38,142 nt of DNA from Rhodospirillales bacterium (GTDB lineage: Bacteria; Pseudomonadota; Alphaproteobacteria; Acetobacterales; Acetobacteraceae). The translations under genes and the position numbers were made by a program. Shown piece by piece: positions 10,123-18,118 of this stretch. Where the stretch lies: positions 1 through 38,142 of the forward strand of contig JAFKLG010000104.1 in the NCBI GenBank assembly GCA_017304945.1, read 5' to 3'. How positions within the stretch are numbered: position 1 is the first letter of the stretch; the number at the start of each line of letters is the position of its first letter. The notes beneath the pieces were generated by a model. It had not been told where the DNA came from. It ran no database searches and saw nothing but the letters and a program-made list of their open reading frames with translations.

Positions 10123-11397
10123 TTACTCGGCGGCGGCGCGCGTGACGCCGCGCAGCCCGGGGGATTGCAGCAATTCGGCGACCTTCGCACCGTCGAACCC
10201 CAGCACGTCGCGCAGGATTTCCTCGCTGTGCTCACCCAGCAACGGCGAACGCTGCACGTCGGCGGGGCTGTCCGACAGCTTGATCGGGTTGCCGACGGTC
10301 AGGTACTTGCCGCGGGTCGGGTGATCCACCTCCACCACCGTGCCGGTTTCCCGCAAAGACGGTTCCGCCGCGAGTTCCTTCATCGACAGGATAGGCCCGC
10401 ACGGAATGTCGTACTGGTTCAGGATCTCCATGGCCTCGAACTTCGTCTTGGTCATGGTCCACTCTTCGATCGAGTCGAAGATCGCCTTGAGCCGCGGCAG
10501 GCGCGCCTTGGGCGTCGCGTAGTCCGGGTGCGTCTTCCAGTCGGGCTTGCCGATCACCTCGCAGATCGACTCCCAAACCGGCGCCTGGGTGATGAAATAG
10601 ATGTAGGCGTTGGGATCGGTCTCCCATCCCTTGCACTTCAGGATCCAGCCGGGCTGGCCGCCGCCCGAGGCGTTGCCGGCACGGGGCACCGCCTCGCCGA
10701 ATTCGCCGTCGGGATATTGCGGGTACTCGGTCAGCGGACCGTGCGCGAGCCGCTGCTGGTCACGCAGCTTCACACGGCACAGGTTCAGCACGCCGTCCTG
10801 CATGGCGACGGTGACCCGCTGGCCGCGCCCGGTGGCGTGACGCTGGTACAACGCGGTGACGATGCCGAGGGCGAGGTGCAGGCCGGTGCCGGAATCGCCG
10901 ATCTGCGCGCCGGTGACCAGCGGCGGCCCGTCGTCGAAGCCGGTGGTGGAGGCCGCGCCGCCCGCGCATTGCGCAATGTTCTCGTAGACCTTGCAGTCCT
11001 CGTACGGCCCCGGTCCGAACCCCTTGATGGAGGCCAGGATCATCCGGGGGTTGAGCTCCTGCACCCGTTCCCAGGTGAAGCCCATGCGGTCGAGCGCGCC
11101 GGGCGCGAAATTCTCGACCATCACGTCGCAGGTCTTCACCAGCGCTTCCAGGACCGCCTTGCCGTTCGGGTCCCGCGCATCGATCGTGATCGAGCGCTTG
11201 TTGTGGTTCAGCATGGTGAAATACAGGCTGTCCACCTTGGGGATGTCCTGCAACTGACCGCGGGTGATGTCGCCGGTCACCGGGCGCTCCACCTTGATCA
11301 CGTCGGCGCCGAACCAGGCGAGCAACTGCGTGCAGGTCGGACCCGACTGCACGTGGGTGAAGTCGAGGATCCGGACGCCGTCGAGTGCCTTGCTCAT
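10123..11397 (-). CDS. frc: Formyl-CoA:oxalate CoA-transferase
   Basis: Frc, a class III (CaiB/BaiF) transferase, moves CoA from formyl-CoA to oxalate, giving oxalyl-CoA for Oxc and releasing formate. The 424-residue length matches known Frc/YfdW proteins. The family nucleophile is Asp168 in GAQIGDSGTG (equivalent to Asp169 of Oxalobacter Frc), and the glycine loop NASGGGQPGW (243-251) is intact. Other hallmarks are MLNHNKRSITID, AGGAASTTGF, VLNLCRVKLRDQQR and KGWETDPNAYIYF. Residue 48 is Gln, as I recall for E. coli YfdW; Oxalobacter Frc has Trp there. The start follows the oxc stop by one base (TGAGATG), so the two genes are almost certainly cotranscribed and coupled. Pairing with oxc makes oxalate the most likely substrate. 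Confidence 0.95.
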   Translation of the reverse strand: MSKALDGVRILDFTHVQSGPTCTQLLAWFGADVIKVERPVTGDITRGQLQDIPKVDSLYFTMLNHNKRSITIDARDPNGKAVLEALVKTCDVMVENFAPGALDRMGFTWERVQELNPRMILASIKGFGPGPYEDCKVYENIAQCAGGAASTTGFDDGPPLVTGAQIGDSGTGLHLALGIVTALYQRHATGRGQRVTVAMQDGVLNLCRVKLRDQQRLAHGPLTEYPQYPDGEFGEAVPRAGNASGGGQPGWILKCKGWETDPNAYIYFITQAPVWESICEVIGKPDWKTHPDYATPKARLPRLKAIFDSIEEWTMTKTKFEAMEILNQYDIPCGPILSMKELAAEPSLRETGTVVEVDHPTRGKYLTVGNPIKLSDSPADVQRSPLLGEHSEEILRDVLGFDGAKVAELLQSPGLRGVTRAAAE

Positions 11398-11398
11398 C

Positions 11399-13144
11399 TC
11401 ATGCTCCTCCCTTTTTCGCCAGAGCGCTCTTGGGATTCAGGTTGCCGATATTGCCACTCTCGGTGCCGGCGGCCGGATCGATCACCGCGTTGATCAGCGT
11501 GGGCTTGCCGGAGTCCATCGCGGCGTCGACCGCGCGCTTCAGTTCGTCCGGCGTGGTGACGTGCGCACCGACGCCGCCAAACGCCTCCATCATCCGATCG
11601 TATCGCGCGCCGGGCACGAACATCGTGATCGCGGGATCCGCACCGCCGCTCGGGTTCACGCCGTCGCCCCGGTAAATGCCGTCGTTGTTGAACACGACGA
11701 CACAGACCGGCAGCCCGTAGCGGCAGATCGTCTCGACTTCCATGCCGGAGAAGCCGAACGCACTGTCGCCGACCACGGCAAGCACCTTCTGTCCGGTCTC
11801 GATCGCAGCGGCGGCGGCGAACCCCATGCCGATCCCCATCACGCCCCAGGTTCCGACATCGAGGCGCTTGCGCGGCCGGTACATGTCGATCACCCCGCGT
11901 GCCTGGTCGAGCGTGTTGGCGCCCTCGTTCACCAGGATCGCGTCCGGCCGCTCCTTGATCACGTCACGCAGCACGCGCAGCGCGGAGTGGTAGTCCATCG
12001 GCATGGCGTTGCGACCAAGGCGCGATGCCATGCGGGCGACGTTCTGTTCCTTCTTGGCGGTGATGGCGTCGGTCCAGGCTGCAGGCGGCGGCTGCCAGGT
12101 ATCGCCGACACCCCTCAGCAGCGCCGCCACGCAGGAGCCGATATCGCCCACCACCGGCGCGGCGATCTCCACGTTGCTGTCCATCTCCCGCGGCTCGATA
12201 TCGACCTGGATGAAGCGCTTCGACCCGGGCGCGCCCCATTGCTTGCCCTTGCCGTGGCTCAGCAGCCAGTTGAGCCGCGCGCCGATCAGCATCACCACGT
12301 CGCTCTCGGCCAGCACGGTGGATCGGGCGGCCGCGGCCGATTGCGGGTGGGTGTCCGGCAACAGGCCTTTCGCCATGCTCATCGGGACGTAGGGGATGCC
12401 CGTCTTCTCGACCAGGGCGCGGATGTCGTCATCGGCCTGGGCATAGGCGGCGCCCTTGCCCAGGATGATCAGCGGCTTCTCGGCGCCGCGCAGCACGTCG
12501 AGCGCGCGGGCCACCGATTCCGGCGCCGGGAGCTGCGCGGGCGCCGGATCGATCACCTTGACCAGCGAACGCCGTCCGGCCTCGGCGTCCATCACCTGGC
12601 CGAGCAGCTTGGCGGGAAGGTCGAGATAGACGCCGCCGGGGCGACCGGAGACGGCGGCGCGGATCGCGCGCGCGATGCCGATACCGATATCGGCGGCGTG
12701 CAGCACGCGATACGCCGCCTTGCAGAGCGGGCGGGCGACCGCGAGCTGGTCCATCTCCTCATAGTCGCCCTGCTGCAGGTCCACGATCTCGCGTTCCGAG
12801 GAGCCGCTGATCAGGATCATCGGGAAGCAGTTGGTGGTGGCGTTCGCCAAGGCCACGAGCCCGTTGAGGAAGCCGGGCGCCGAGACGGTGAGGCACACGC
12901 CCGGCGCCTTGGTCAGGAAACCGGCGATCGCCGCGGCATTGCCGGCATTCTGTTCATGCCGGAAGGAGATCACGCGGATGCCCGACGCCTGCGCCAGGCG
13001 CCCGAGATCGGTGATCGGGATGCCGGGAACGCCGTAGATCGTGCGGATGCCGTTGAGCTTCAGCGCCTCGACGACCAGGTGGAAGCCGTCGGTCAACTCG
13101 GCTTCGGCATGGTCGCGAGCCGGTTCCACTGCCGCTGAGGACAT
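11399..13144 (-). CDS. oxc: Oxalyl-CoA decarboxylase
   Basis: Oxc is a thiamine-diphosphate enzyme that decarboxylates oxalyl-CoA to formyl-CoA and CO2, which Frc then recycles. At 581 residues it is close to the Oxalobacter enzyme. The three ThDP-enzyme domains are visible: the N-terminal Pyr domain with GVPGIPITDLGRLA and Glu64 in FRHEQNAG, the characteristic ISGSSEREIVDLQQGDYEEMDQ, a central domain, and the C-terminal PP domain with GDSAFGFSGMEVETICRYGL...NNDGIYRGDG, the Mg-ThDP motif. The C-terminal INAVIDPAAGTESG is also typical. The ATG at 13144 has AAGGAG upstream. It is first in a two-gene operon with frc and divergent from a hydroxyacid dehydrogenase across a 308-nt gap, which probably holds both promoters. 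Confidence 0.96.
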   Translation of the reverse strand: MSSAAVEPARDHAEAELTDGFHLVVEALKLNGIRTIYGVPGIPITDLGRLAQASGIRVISFRHEQNAGNAAAIAGFLTKAPGVCLTVSAPGFLNGLVALANATTNCFPMILISGSSEREIVDLQQGDYEEMDQLAVARPLCKAAYRVLHAADIGIGIARAIRAAVSGRPGGVYLDLPAKLLGQVMDAEAGRRSLVKVIDPAPAQLPAPESVARALDVLRGAEKPLIILGKGAAYAQADDDIRALVEKTGIPYVPMSMAKGLLPDTHPQSAAAARSTVLAESDVVMLIGARLNWLLSHGKGKQWGAPGSKRFIQVDIEPREMDSNVEIAAPVVGDIGSCVAALLRGVGDTWQPPPAAWTDAITAKKEQNVARMASRLGRNAMPMDYHSALRVLRDVIKERPDAILVNEGANTLDQARGVIDMYRPRKRLDVGTWGVMGIGMGFAAAAAIETGQKVLAVVGDSAFGFSGMEVETICRYGLPVCVVVFNNDGIYRGDGVNPSGGADPAITMFVPGARYDRMMEAFGGVGAHVTTPDELKRAVDAAMDSGKPTLINAVIDPAAGTESGNIGNLNPKSALAKKGGA

Positions 13145-13452
13145 CAGCCTCTCCTTCTGCTTGTCAGGATACGCCCGCGCGAGCGGGGCTTGCCGCCGGT
13201 CGGGCGGGGCGGAACGGACAGGCTGCCGGTCGCTCGATCGCCGCGCCGACCTGACGCCGCGGGGTCACCGACATGGAGCGAGGCCACCGGCCACTTCGAG
13301 CCCGCGAGGCCCTGCATCGAGGTGCCTCTTCCCGGCTTCAGGGATACTGTACGCCAGCCTGCCTCGCAATCCGGCGACGCGACCCGCCCTGGCCAGCCAT
13401 CGCGAAACGCGTTAGCCCTGCGCAACCAATGACCAGAGAGGGACGCGGGACC
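13145..13452. other. Divergent intergenic region between oxc and the hydroxyacid dehydrogenase
   Basis: This 308-nt region must supply promoters for the oxalate operon (minus) and the dehydrogenase (plus). I see the oxc ribosome site (AAGGAG near 13149-13154) and an AT-richer spot around 13340-13352 (GGGATACTGTACG) that could be part of a plus-strand -10. No convincing -35 or long palindrome was found. No gene is supported. Confidence 0.4.
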
Positions 13453-14463
13453 ATGACCGTCACGGTGCTCTATTCGGAGAACAACTACCCGGATGACAGC
13501 GTGGAGCGGCGGATCTACGGACCGGACGTCCGGGTGGTCTTCCCGCAGAAATCCAGCTCCCTGGCCGACCTGTCGGATGCCGACTGCGCCGCCGCGCACG
13601 GGCTGATGATCCTGCGCTACAAGGTGCGGCGCGAAGACCTCGTGCGCTTCCCGAACCTGAAGGCGATCTGCCGGATGGGCGTCGGCTACGACAACCTGGA
13701 CCGGGCCGCGGCCGCCGAACGCGGCATCATGATTCTGAACGTGCCCGATTACGGCACCACCGAGGTCGCCGACCACGCGATGGCCCTGGCCCTCGCCCTG
13801 CGCCGCGGGCTGCTGCTGCATCACGAGACGCAGCGGGCGAGCCCGCCCGCCGCCTGGCGCTACATCGACGATCCGCTGGTGCGACGCTCCTCCGTGCAGA
13901 CCTTCGGCATCGTGGGCATGGGCCGCATCGCCACCGCGGTGGCCCTGCGCGCCAAAGCGTTCGGGTTCCGGGTCGTCTTCTACGACCCATACCTCCCCAA
14001 CGGCGTCGAGCTCGGGCTCGGCATCGGCCGCGCCGCGACGCTCGAGGAGCTGCTGGGGCAGACCGACACGCTGTCGATCCACACGCCGCTCACGCCCGAG
14101 ACGCGCAACATGATCGGCGCGCGCGAACTCGCGCTGCTGCCGAAGGGCGCGATCGTCGTGAACACGGCGCGCGGCCCGATCATCGACATCGACGCGCTGG
14201 GGGACGCCCTGAAATCCGGCCATCTCGCCGGCGTCGGGCTCGACGTCGTGCCGGTCGAACCCCCGGTCGAGCCGGTGCCGATGCTGATGCAGGCCTATCG
14301 CGACCGCGCGCCGTGGACCCTGGGCCGCCTGATCATCACGCCGCACTCGGCCTTCTACACGCCGCAGGCCTGGGACGATATCCGCTCCAAGTCCGCCGAG
14401 ACCATGCAGGCCGCCCTGCTCGGTCCGCGTGCGCAGAACGTCATCCCGCCCGAGAGCTACTGA
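13453..14463 (+). CDS. D-2-hydroxyacid dehydrogenase, C-terminal-binding-protein-like
   Basis: This NAD(P)-dependent dehydrogenase would interconvert 2-keto and D-2-hydroxy acids. The 336-residue protein has the split substrate domain and a Rossmann domain with GIVGMGRIA (152-160) and Asp178 after the second strand (VVFYDPY), which favours NAD over NADP. The catalytic trio is present: Arg240 in NTARGP, Glu269 in PVEPP and His298 in ITPHSAFYT. GVGYDNLD and VPDYGTTEVADHAM are typical of the CtBP-like subgroup. I chose ATG at 13453 because it starts the conserved strand; an alternative ATG lies at 13429. Being divergent from oxc-frc suggests a role in C2/C3 acid metabolism, for example glyoxylate or hydroxypyruvate reduction, but the substrate is not determined. 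Its TGA abuts the SDR stop codon in a TGATCA palindrome. Confidence 0.9.
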   Translation: MTVTVLYSENNYPDDSVERRIYGPDVRVVFPQKSSSLADLSDADCAAAHGLMILRYKVRREDLVRFPNLKAICRMGVGYDNLDRAAAAERGIMILNVPDYGTTEVADHAMALALALRRGLLLHHETQRASPPAAWRYIDDPLVRRSSVQTFGIVGMGRIATAVALRAKAFGFRVVFYDPYLPNGVELGLGIGRAATLEELLGQTDTLSIHTPLTPETRNMIGARELALLPKGAIVVNTARGPIIDIDALGDALKSGHLAGVGLDVVPVEPPVEPVPMLMQAYRDRAPWTLGRLIITPHSAFYTPQAWDDIRSKSAETMQAALLGPRAQNVIPPESY

Positions 14464-15218
14464 TCACGGGTGGATCACGAGGCCGCCGTCGACATGCAGT
14501 GTCTGGCCGGTGACGTAGCCGGCGGCCTCCGAGGCGAAGAACGCAACCGCCGCGGCGACGTCGTCCGGCAGCCCGATCCGGCCGAGCGGAATGCGGTCGG
14601 TCTGGCGCTGGAGGGTGCCGGGGCCGATGGCGCGGTGTGCGCCCTCATCCTTCCGGATGAAACCGGGCACCACCGCGTTCACCGTCACGCCGGCCGGACC
14701 GAGCTCGACCGCGAGCGCCCGGACCAGCGCCTCGAGCCCCGCCTTGGCGGCGGCCGAGGCCGGGAAGGTCGTGACGTCGGTGCGGAACGTGTGGGCGACG
14801 AAGCTGGAGACGGCGACGATGCGCCCGCCTTCCCCAAGCTGCGGGATGGCGGCGCGTGCGAGCCGGAAGAACGCGCCCTGGATCGCCTCGACCGAGGCGG
14901 TCATGGCGGCGTCAGTGAGCTGGGCGAAGGGCGTCCGGTCGGCGAATCCGGCGTTGCTCACCAGCACGTCGAGGCCCCCGAAGGCGGACGCGGCCTCGGC
15001 GATCAGCCGGTTCGCGGTGTCGCGGCGGCGAGATCCCCGATGCTGCACCGCGCCTCCGCCCCCGCCGCTCGGACCGTTTCCGCCACGGCGTCCAGGCCGG
15101 CCGCATTGGCGCGTGTGTGCAAGAGCAGCCGCGTGCCGGGCGCGGCCAGGCGGCGCGCGACGGCGGCGCCGATCCCGCTCGCTGCTCCGGTGATCAGGAT
15201 CCGCCGCGCGTCTGGCAT
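14464..15218 (-). pseudogene. Short-chain dehydrogenase/reductase, frameshifted
   Basis: The N-terminal part reads from ATG 15218 (MPDARRILITGAASGIGAAV, the TGxxxGIG cofactor motif) to a TGA at 15003-15005. The continuation, TANRLIAEAASAFGGLDVLVSNAGF, lies in another frame and runs to 14464. The switch falls within 15019-15035, a GC repeat where one base appears to be missing. Joined, the parts make a normal SDR of about 250 residues with the NAG motif, VSSFVAH, the VNAVVPGFI segment and a YVTGQTLHVDGG C-terminus. The usual YxxxK active site reads SAAAK (FPASAAAKAG), so the catalytic Tyr is Ser while Lys remains. It could be a real pseudogene or a sequencing error. The gene is convergent with the hydroxyacid dehydrogenase with no gap. 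Confidence 0.8.
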
Positions 15219-15332
15219 GCTCTTGGTCCGTTGTGGGGCGATCAAGGTAGGCGGCGCGGGGGGCACTGGCCAAGGGGTGCGGAGGTGATGGACGCGGCCG
15301 GACGGAGACGGTAAGGACGGCGGTTCCGGTCA

Positions 15333-15420
15333 GGATGGGTGGCCGAGCGGTTTAAGGCAGCGGTCTTGAAAACCGCCAACCCGCAAGGGTTCGTGGGTTC
15401 GAATCCCACCCCATCCGCCA
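15333..15420 (+). tRNA. tRNA-Ser (anticodon UGA)
   Basis: The 88-nt gene has a 7-bp acceptor stem (GGATGGG at 15333-15339 with CCCATCC near the 3' end), discriminator G and an encoded CCA ending at 15420. The anticodon stem GCGGT/ACCGC encloses the loop CTTGAAA with anticodon TGA at 15367-15369. A long variable arm (AACCCGCAAGGGTT) and the T-loop GGTTCGAATCC are class II features expected of tRNA-Ser. It reads UCA and other UCN codons. No integrase or attachment-site duplication is seen beside it. Confidence 0.97.
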
Positions 15421-15561
15421 GACCTGCACCCGCCCTGCCCCTTCGACCTCCGGCCGTGAGCTGCGCCATGCAGCGCGGCGGTCTCGCGCCCCCGCCCATT
15501 GCTCCTGCCAGACGTTGGGACGACACTTCCCCGAACCCCAATCGTCAGAGGAAACGACACC

Positions 15562-16398
15562 ATGCGTCCCAACCGCCTGCGCCAGAAGCTGAACGCCGGA
15601 GAACCGACGATCGGGACGCATATCCTGTCGACCTGGCCCACGCTCGTGGAGCTGATCGGGGAGGCCGAGAACTACGACTATGTCGAGTTCACCGCCGAGT
15701 ACGCCCCCTTCACCATGCATGACCTCGACAATCTCGGCCGCGCGTTCGAGCTGAAGAATCTGGCCGGCATGATCAAGGTCGAGCAGAAGCAGTACACCCA
15801 CCAGGCGATGCGCGCGATCGGTTCGGGCTTCCAGAGCGTGCTGTTCGCCGATATCCGCACGGTTGCCGACGCCGAGGCCTGTGTTGCCGCCGTCCGCGCC
15901 GAAACCCCCGGCACCGGCGGTCGGCTCGGCGTCGGGATGCGGCGCGACGTGGGTACCGTGCTGCAGGGCGGCTCGCCGGCCTATGTCGAGGCGCTGAACG
16001 AGGTGGTGATCGCCATCATGGTCGAGAAGCGCGAGTGCGTGGAGAACCTCGAAGCGATCCTGTCGGTTCCCGGCATCGACATGGTGCAGTTCGGATCCTC
16101 CGACTATTCCATGAGCCTCGGGCTGACCGGCCAGCGCTCGCACCCCGACGTGGTCAAGGCCGAACGCAAGACGATCGATCTGGCCCTGAAGATGGGCAAG
16201 AACCCGCGCGTGGAACTGGCCGATATCGCCGACGCGAAGCCGTATATCGAGATGGGCGTGCAGCACTTCTGCATCGGGTGGGATGTGCGCATCCTGTACA
16301 ACTGGTGGCGCACGAACGGAGCCGGAATGCGGGAGATGCTGACCGGCGGCGCCGCGGTCGCACCGGCCCCTCATCCCGTGAAGACCGGCACCTACTGA
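15562..16398 (+). CDS. HpcH/HpaI aldolase/citrate-lyase-like protein with altered active site
   Basis: The 278-residue protein has the TIM-barrel pattern of class II pyruvate aldolases such as HpaI. The metal-binding Glu155 (IMVEKRECVENLEAI) and Asp181 (QFGSSDYSMSLGL) are kept. Two residues important in HpaI are changed: the loop usually reading DGEHAP is TAEYAP, so catalytic His45 corresponds to Tyr47, and the VRP arginine (Arg70) corresponds to Lys72. It may therefore catalyse a different retro-aldol or lyase reaction, or bind without aldol chemistry; the substrate is unknown. The ATG at 15562 has AGAGGAAA upstream and begins MRPNRLRQKLNAGEPTIGT, as family members do. It follows the tRNA gene and is convergent with an ABC importer. 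Confidence 0.85.
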   Translation: MRPNRLRQKLNAGEPTIGTHILSTWPTLVELIGEAENYDYVEFTAEYAPFTMHDLDNLGRAFELKNLAGMIKVEQKQYTHQAMRAIGSGFQSVLFADIRTVADAEACVAAVRAETPGTGGRLGVGMRRDVGTVLQGGSPAYVEALNEVVIAIMVEKRECVENLEAILSVPGIDMVQFGSSDYSMSLGLTGQRSHPDVVKAERKTIDLALKMGKNPRVELADIADAKPYIEMGVQHFCIGWDVRILYNWWRTNGAGMREMLTGGAAVAPAPHPVKTGTY

Positions 16399-16530
16399 GA
16401 GATCTCCCAGTCGCAGCATGCCGCGGAAGCGGGTGCGGCGGCGTTCCTTTGGCGAGGCTGGTGAGCACCTGGCTGGCCTCGACTTTCGCGACGGAACGTT
16501 GGCGCGCCGCCGCCGCTGGTCTGTTTTCCG

Positions 16531-17322
16531 TCACCGCCAGCGCAGCAGCACCCGTTCGGCCACCCCGATCACCCAGGCGACGATCAGGCCCAGCGCGGAC
16601 AGCACGACGATGCCCGCGAGCAGCGCATCCATGTCGTACAGATTGCCCGCCGCCAGCACGAAGGCGCCGATGCCACGCTCCGCCCCGATCATCTCGGCTG
16701 CGACCAGCAGCACGATCGCGATCGAGGTGGTGACGCGGAATCCGGTGAGGATCGCCGGCAGCGCCCCCGGCAGCACGATGCTGCGCACGATCTTCCAGGT
16801 GGACAGGCCGAAGCTCTGACCCATGCGGATCAGCCCGCGCGGCACCGCGTCCACCCCGCCCGCGGTCGCGATCACCGTCGGGAAGAACACGCCAAACCCG
16901 AGGGTGGCGATCTTCGACCCCTCCCCGATGCCGAACCAGATGATGAACAGCGGCACCAGCGCGATCTTCGGAATCGGGAACAGCGCCGCGACCACCGCCA
17001 TGACCGGCGAGCGCAACGCCGACCACAGCCCGACCGCGAGCCCCACCGCGATCCCGAACACCGTGCCCACGGTCCAGCCGATCGCAAGGCGCAGCAGCGA
17101 GGCCGAGAGGTGCTTCCACAACTCCCCGCTGAGCGTCAGCGCCCAGAGCGTGCGGCCGATCGCGAGCGGGGCTGGCAGGAACAGCGTCGGCACCAGCCCC
17201 GCCATTTCCAGCGCCTGCCACAGCAGCACTAGCCCGATCAGCGTCGCGGCGGCGGCCCAGCCGCGGGCGCGCGGGGCGAAGCCGCCGCCACGGAACGCGA
17301 CCGGCCCGTCAATCCGGCGCAT
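16531..17322 (-). CDS. ABC importer permease, SsuC/TauC type
   Basis: This is the inner-membrane channel subunit of a sulfonate/nitrate/taurine/NMT1-type ABC importer. The 263-residue protein has about six predicted transmembrane helices (such as AAAATLIGLVLLWQALEMAG and IGWTVGTVFGIAVGLAVGLW). The cytoplasmic EAA loop, MGQSFGLSTWKIVRSIVLPG, contacts the ATPase. The FPIPKIALVPLFIIWFGIGE segment is highly characteristic of this permease family. Its start overlaps the end of the ATPase gene by 14 nt, so it is the last gene of an SBP-ATPase-permease operon. The substrate is not determined. Confidence 0.93.
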   Translation of the reverse strand: MRRIDGPVAFRGGGFAPRARGWAAAATLIGLVLLWQALEMAGLVPTLFLPAPLAIGRTLWALTLSGELWKHLSASLLRLAIGWTVGTVFGIAVGLAVGLWSALRSPVMAVVAALFPIPKIALVPLFIIWFGIGEGSKIATLGFGVFFPTVIATAGGVDAVPRGLIRMGQSFGLSTWKIVRSIVLPGALPAILTGFRVTTSIAIVLLVAAEMIGAERGIGAFVLAAGNLYDMDALLAGIVVLSALGLIVAWVIGVAERVLLRWR

Positions 17323-18118
17323 CGATGCGCTCCCGTTCGGCGGTCGCCGCGTCGTCGCGGATCATCGCCCAGATCCGCTCCTCCATCGCGAGCAGGTCGG
17401 GATCGGCCGCGCGACGGCCCTCGATCGGGCGGTCGATCCGCAGCAGGGCGCGTACCCGCCCGGGACGGCGCGACAGCACCGCGACCTGGTGGCCGATCCG
17501 CACCGCCTCCGACAGGGTGTGGGTGACGTAGACGGTGGTGATTCCGGCACGCGCGATCAGGCCCGCGAATTCCTCCAGCAGCAGCGTGCGGGTTTGCGCG
17601 TCCAGCGCCGAGAGCGGCTCGTCCATCAGCAGGCAGGCCGGGCGCACGGCGAGGGCACGCGCGATGCCGACGCGTTGCCGCATGCCGCCCGAGAGTTCGC
17701 GCGGCCATGCATCGGCGAACGCCGTGAGGCTGGTCAGCGCCAGCACCTCGTCGACGCGGGCCGCGCGGGCGGCGCGTGACAGATGCGGTTCGAGTGGCAG
17801 CGCCACGTTGTCGCGCACGCTGCGCCAGGGCAGCAGCGCGAAGTCCTGGAACACGTAGGTCACCGGGTTCAGGCAGTCGTCCGCGACGCTGCCGCTCGCC
17901 TCCACCGTTCCGGCCGCCGGCGCGATCAAGCCGCCCATGATGCCGAGAAGCGTCGACTTGCCGCAGCCGGACGGCCCGACCAGCGCCAGGACTTCCCCGG
18001 GGGCGACGGTCAGGTCGATGTCCTGCAGCACGGTCAGGGCCCGATAGGCGTGGCCGATCCCGCGCAGCGTCAGCCGCAGCCCCGACCCTGCTGCCGACAT
18101 CGACGGCGGCTGCGTCAT
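17309..18118 (-). CDS. ABC importer ATPase, SsuB/TauB type
   Basis: This cytoplasmic ATPase powers the importer. It has 269 residues. Walker A is GPSGCGKST, the Q-loop is VFQDFALLPWRSV, the signature is LSGGMRQRVGIARAL, Walker B is CLLMDEPLSALD and the switch histidine is in VTHTLSEAV; all are intact. The Q-loop LLPW and the DEPLSALDAQTR sequence are typical of nitrate/sulfonate/taurine importers. The start codon overlaps the stop of the binding-protein gene in an ATGA (18115-18118), and its 3' end overlaps the permease start, so the three are translationally coupled. Confidence 0.95.
   Translation of the reverse strand: MTQPPSMSAAGSGLRLTLRGIGHAYRALTVLQDIDLTVAPGEVLALVGPSGCGKSTLLGIMGGLIAPAAGTVEASGSVADDCLNPVTYVFQDFALLPWRSVRDNVALPLEPHLSRAARAARVDEVLALTSLTAFADAWPRELSGGMRQRVGIARALAVRPACLLMDEPLSALDAQTRTLLLEEFAGLIARAGITTVYVTHTLSEAVRIGHQVAVLSRRPGRVRALLRIDRPIEGRRAADPDLLAMEERIWAMIRDDAATAERERIDAPD

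Noticed and set aside
15333..15420. tRNA gene as an integration site for a genomic island
   Set aside because: No integrase gene and no repeated tRNA 3' end were found on either side in the window.
16395..16411. CTGAGAGATCTCCCAG as a terminator between the aldolase-like gene and the importer
   Set aside because: The stem is only about eight bases with almost no loop and no T-run.
15352..16419. Minus-strand frame ending in a GWDSNPRTLAGWRF-like peptide
   Set aside because: This is the well-known spurious translation of the reverse strand of a tRNA-Ser gene joined to the antisense of the aldolase-like gene.
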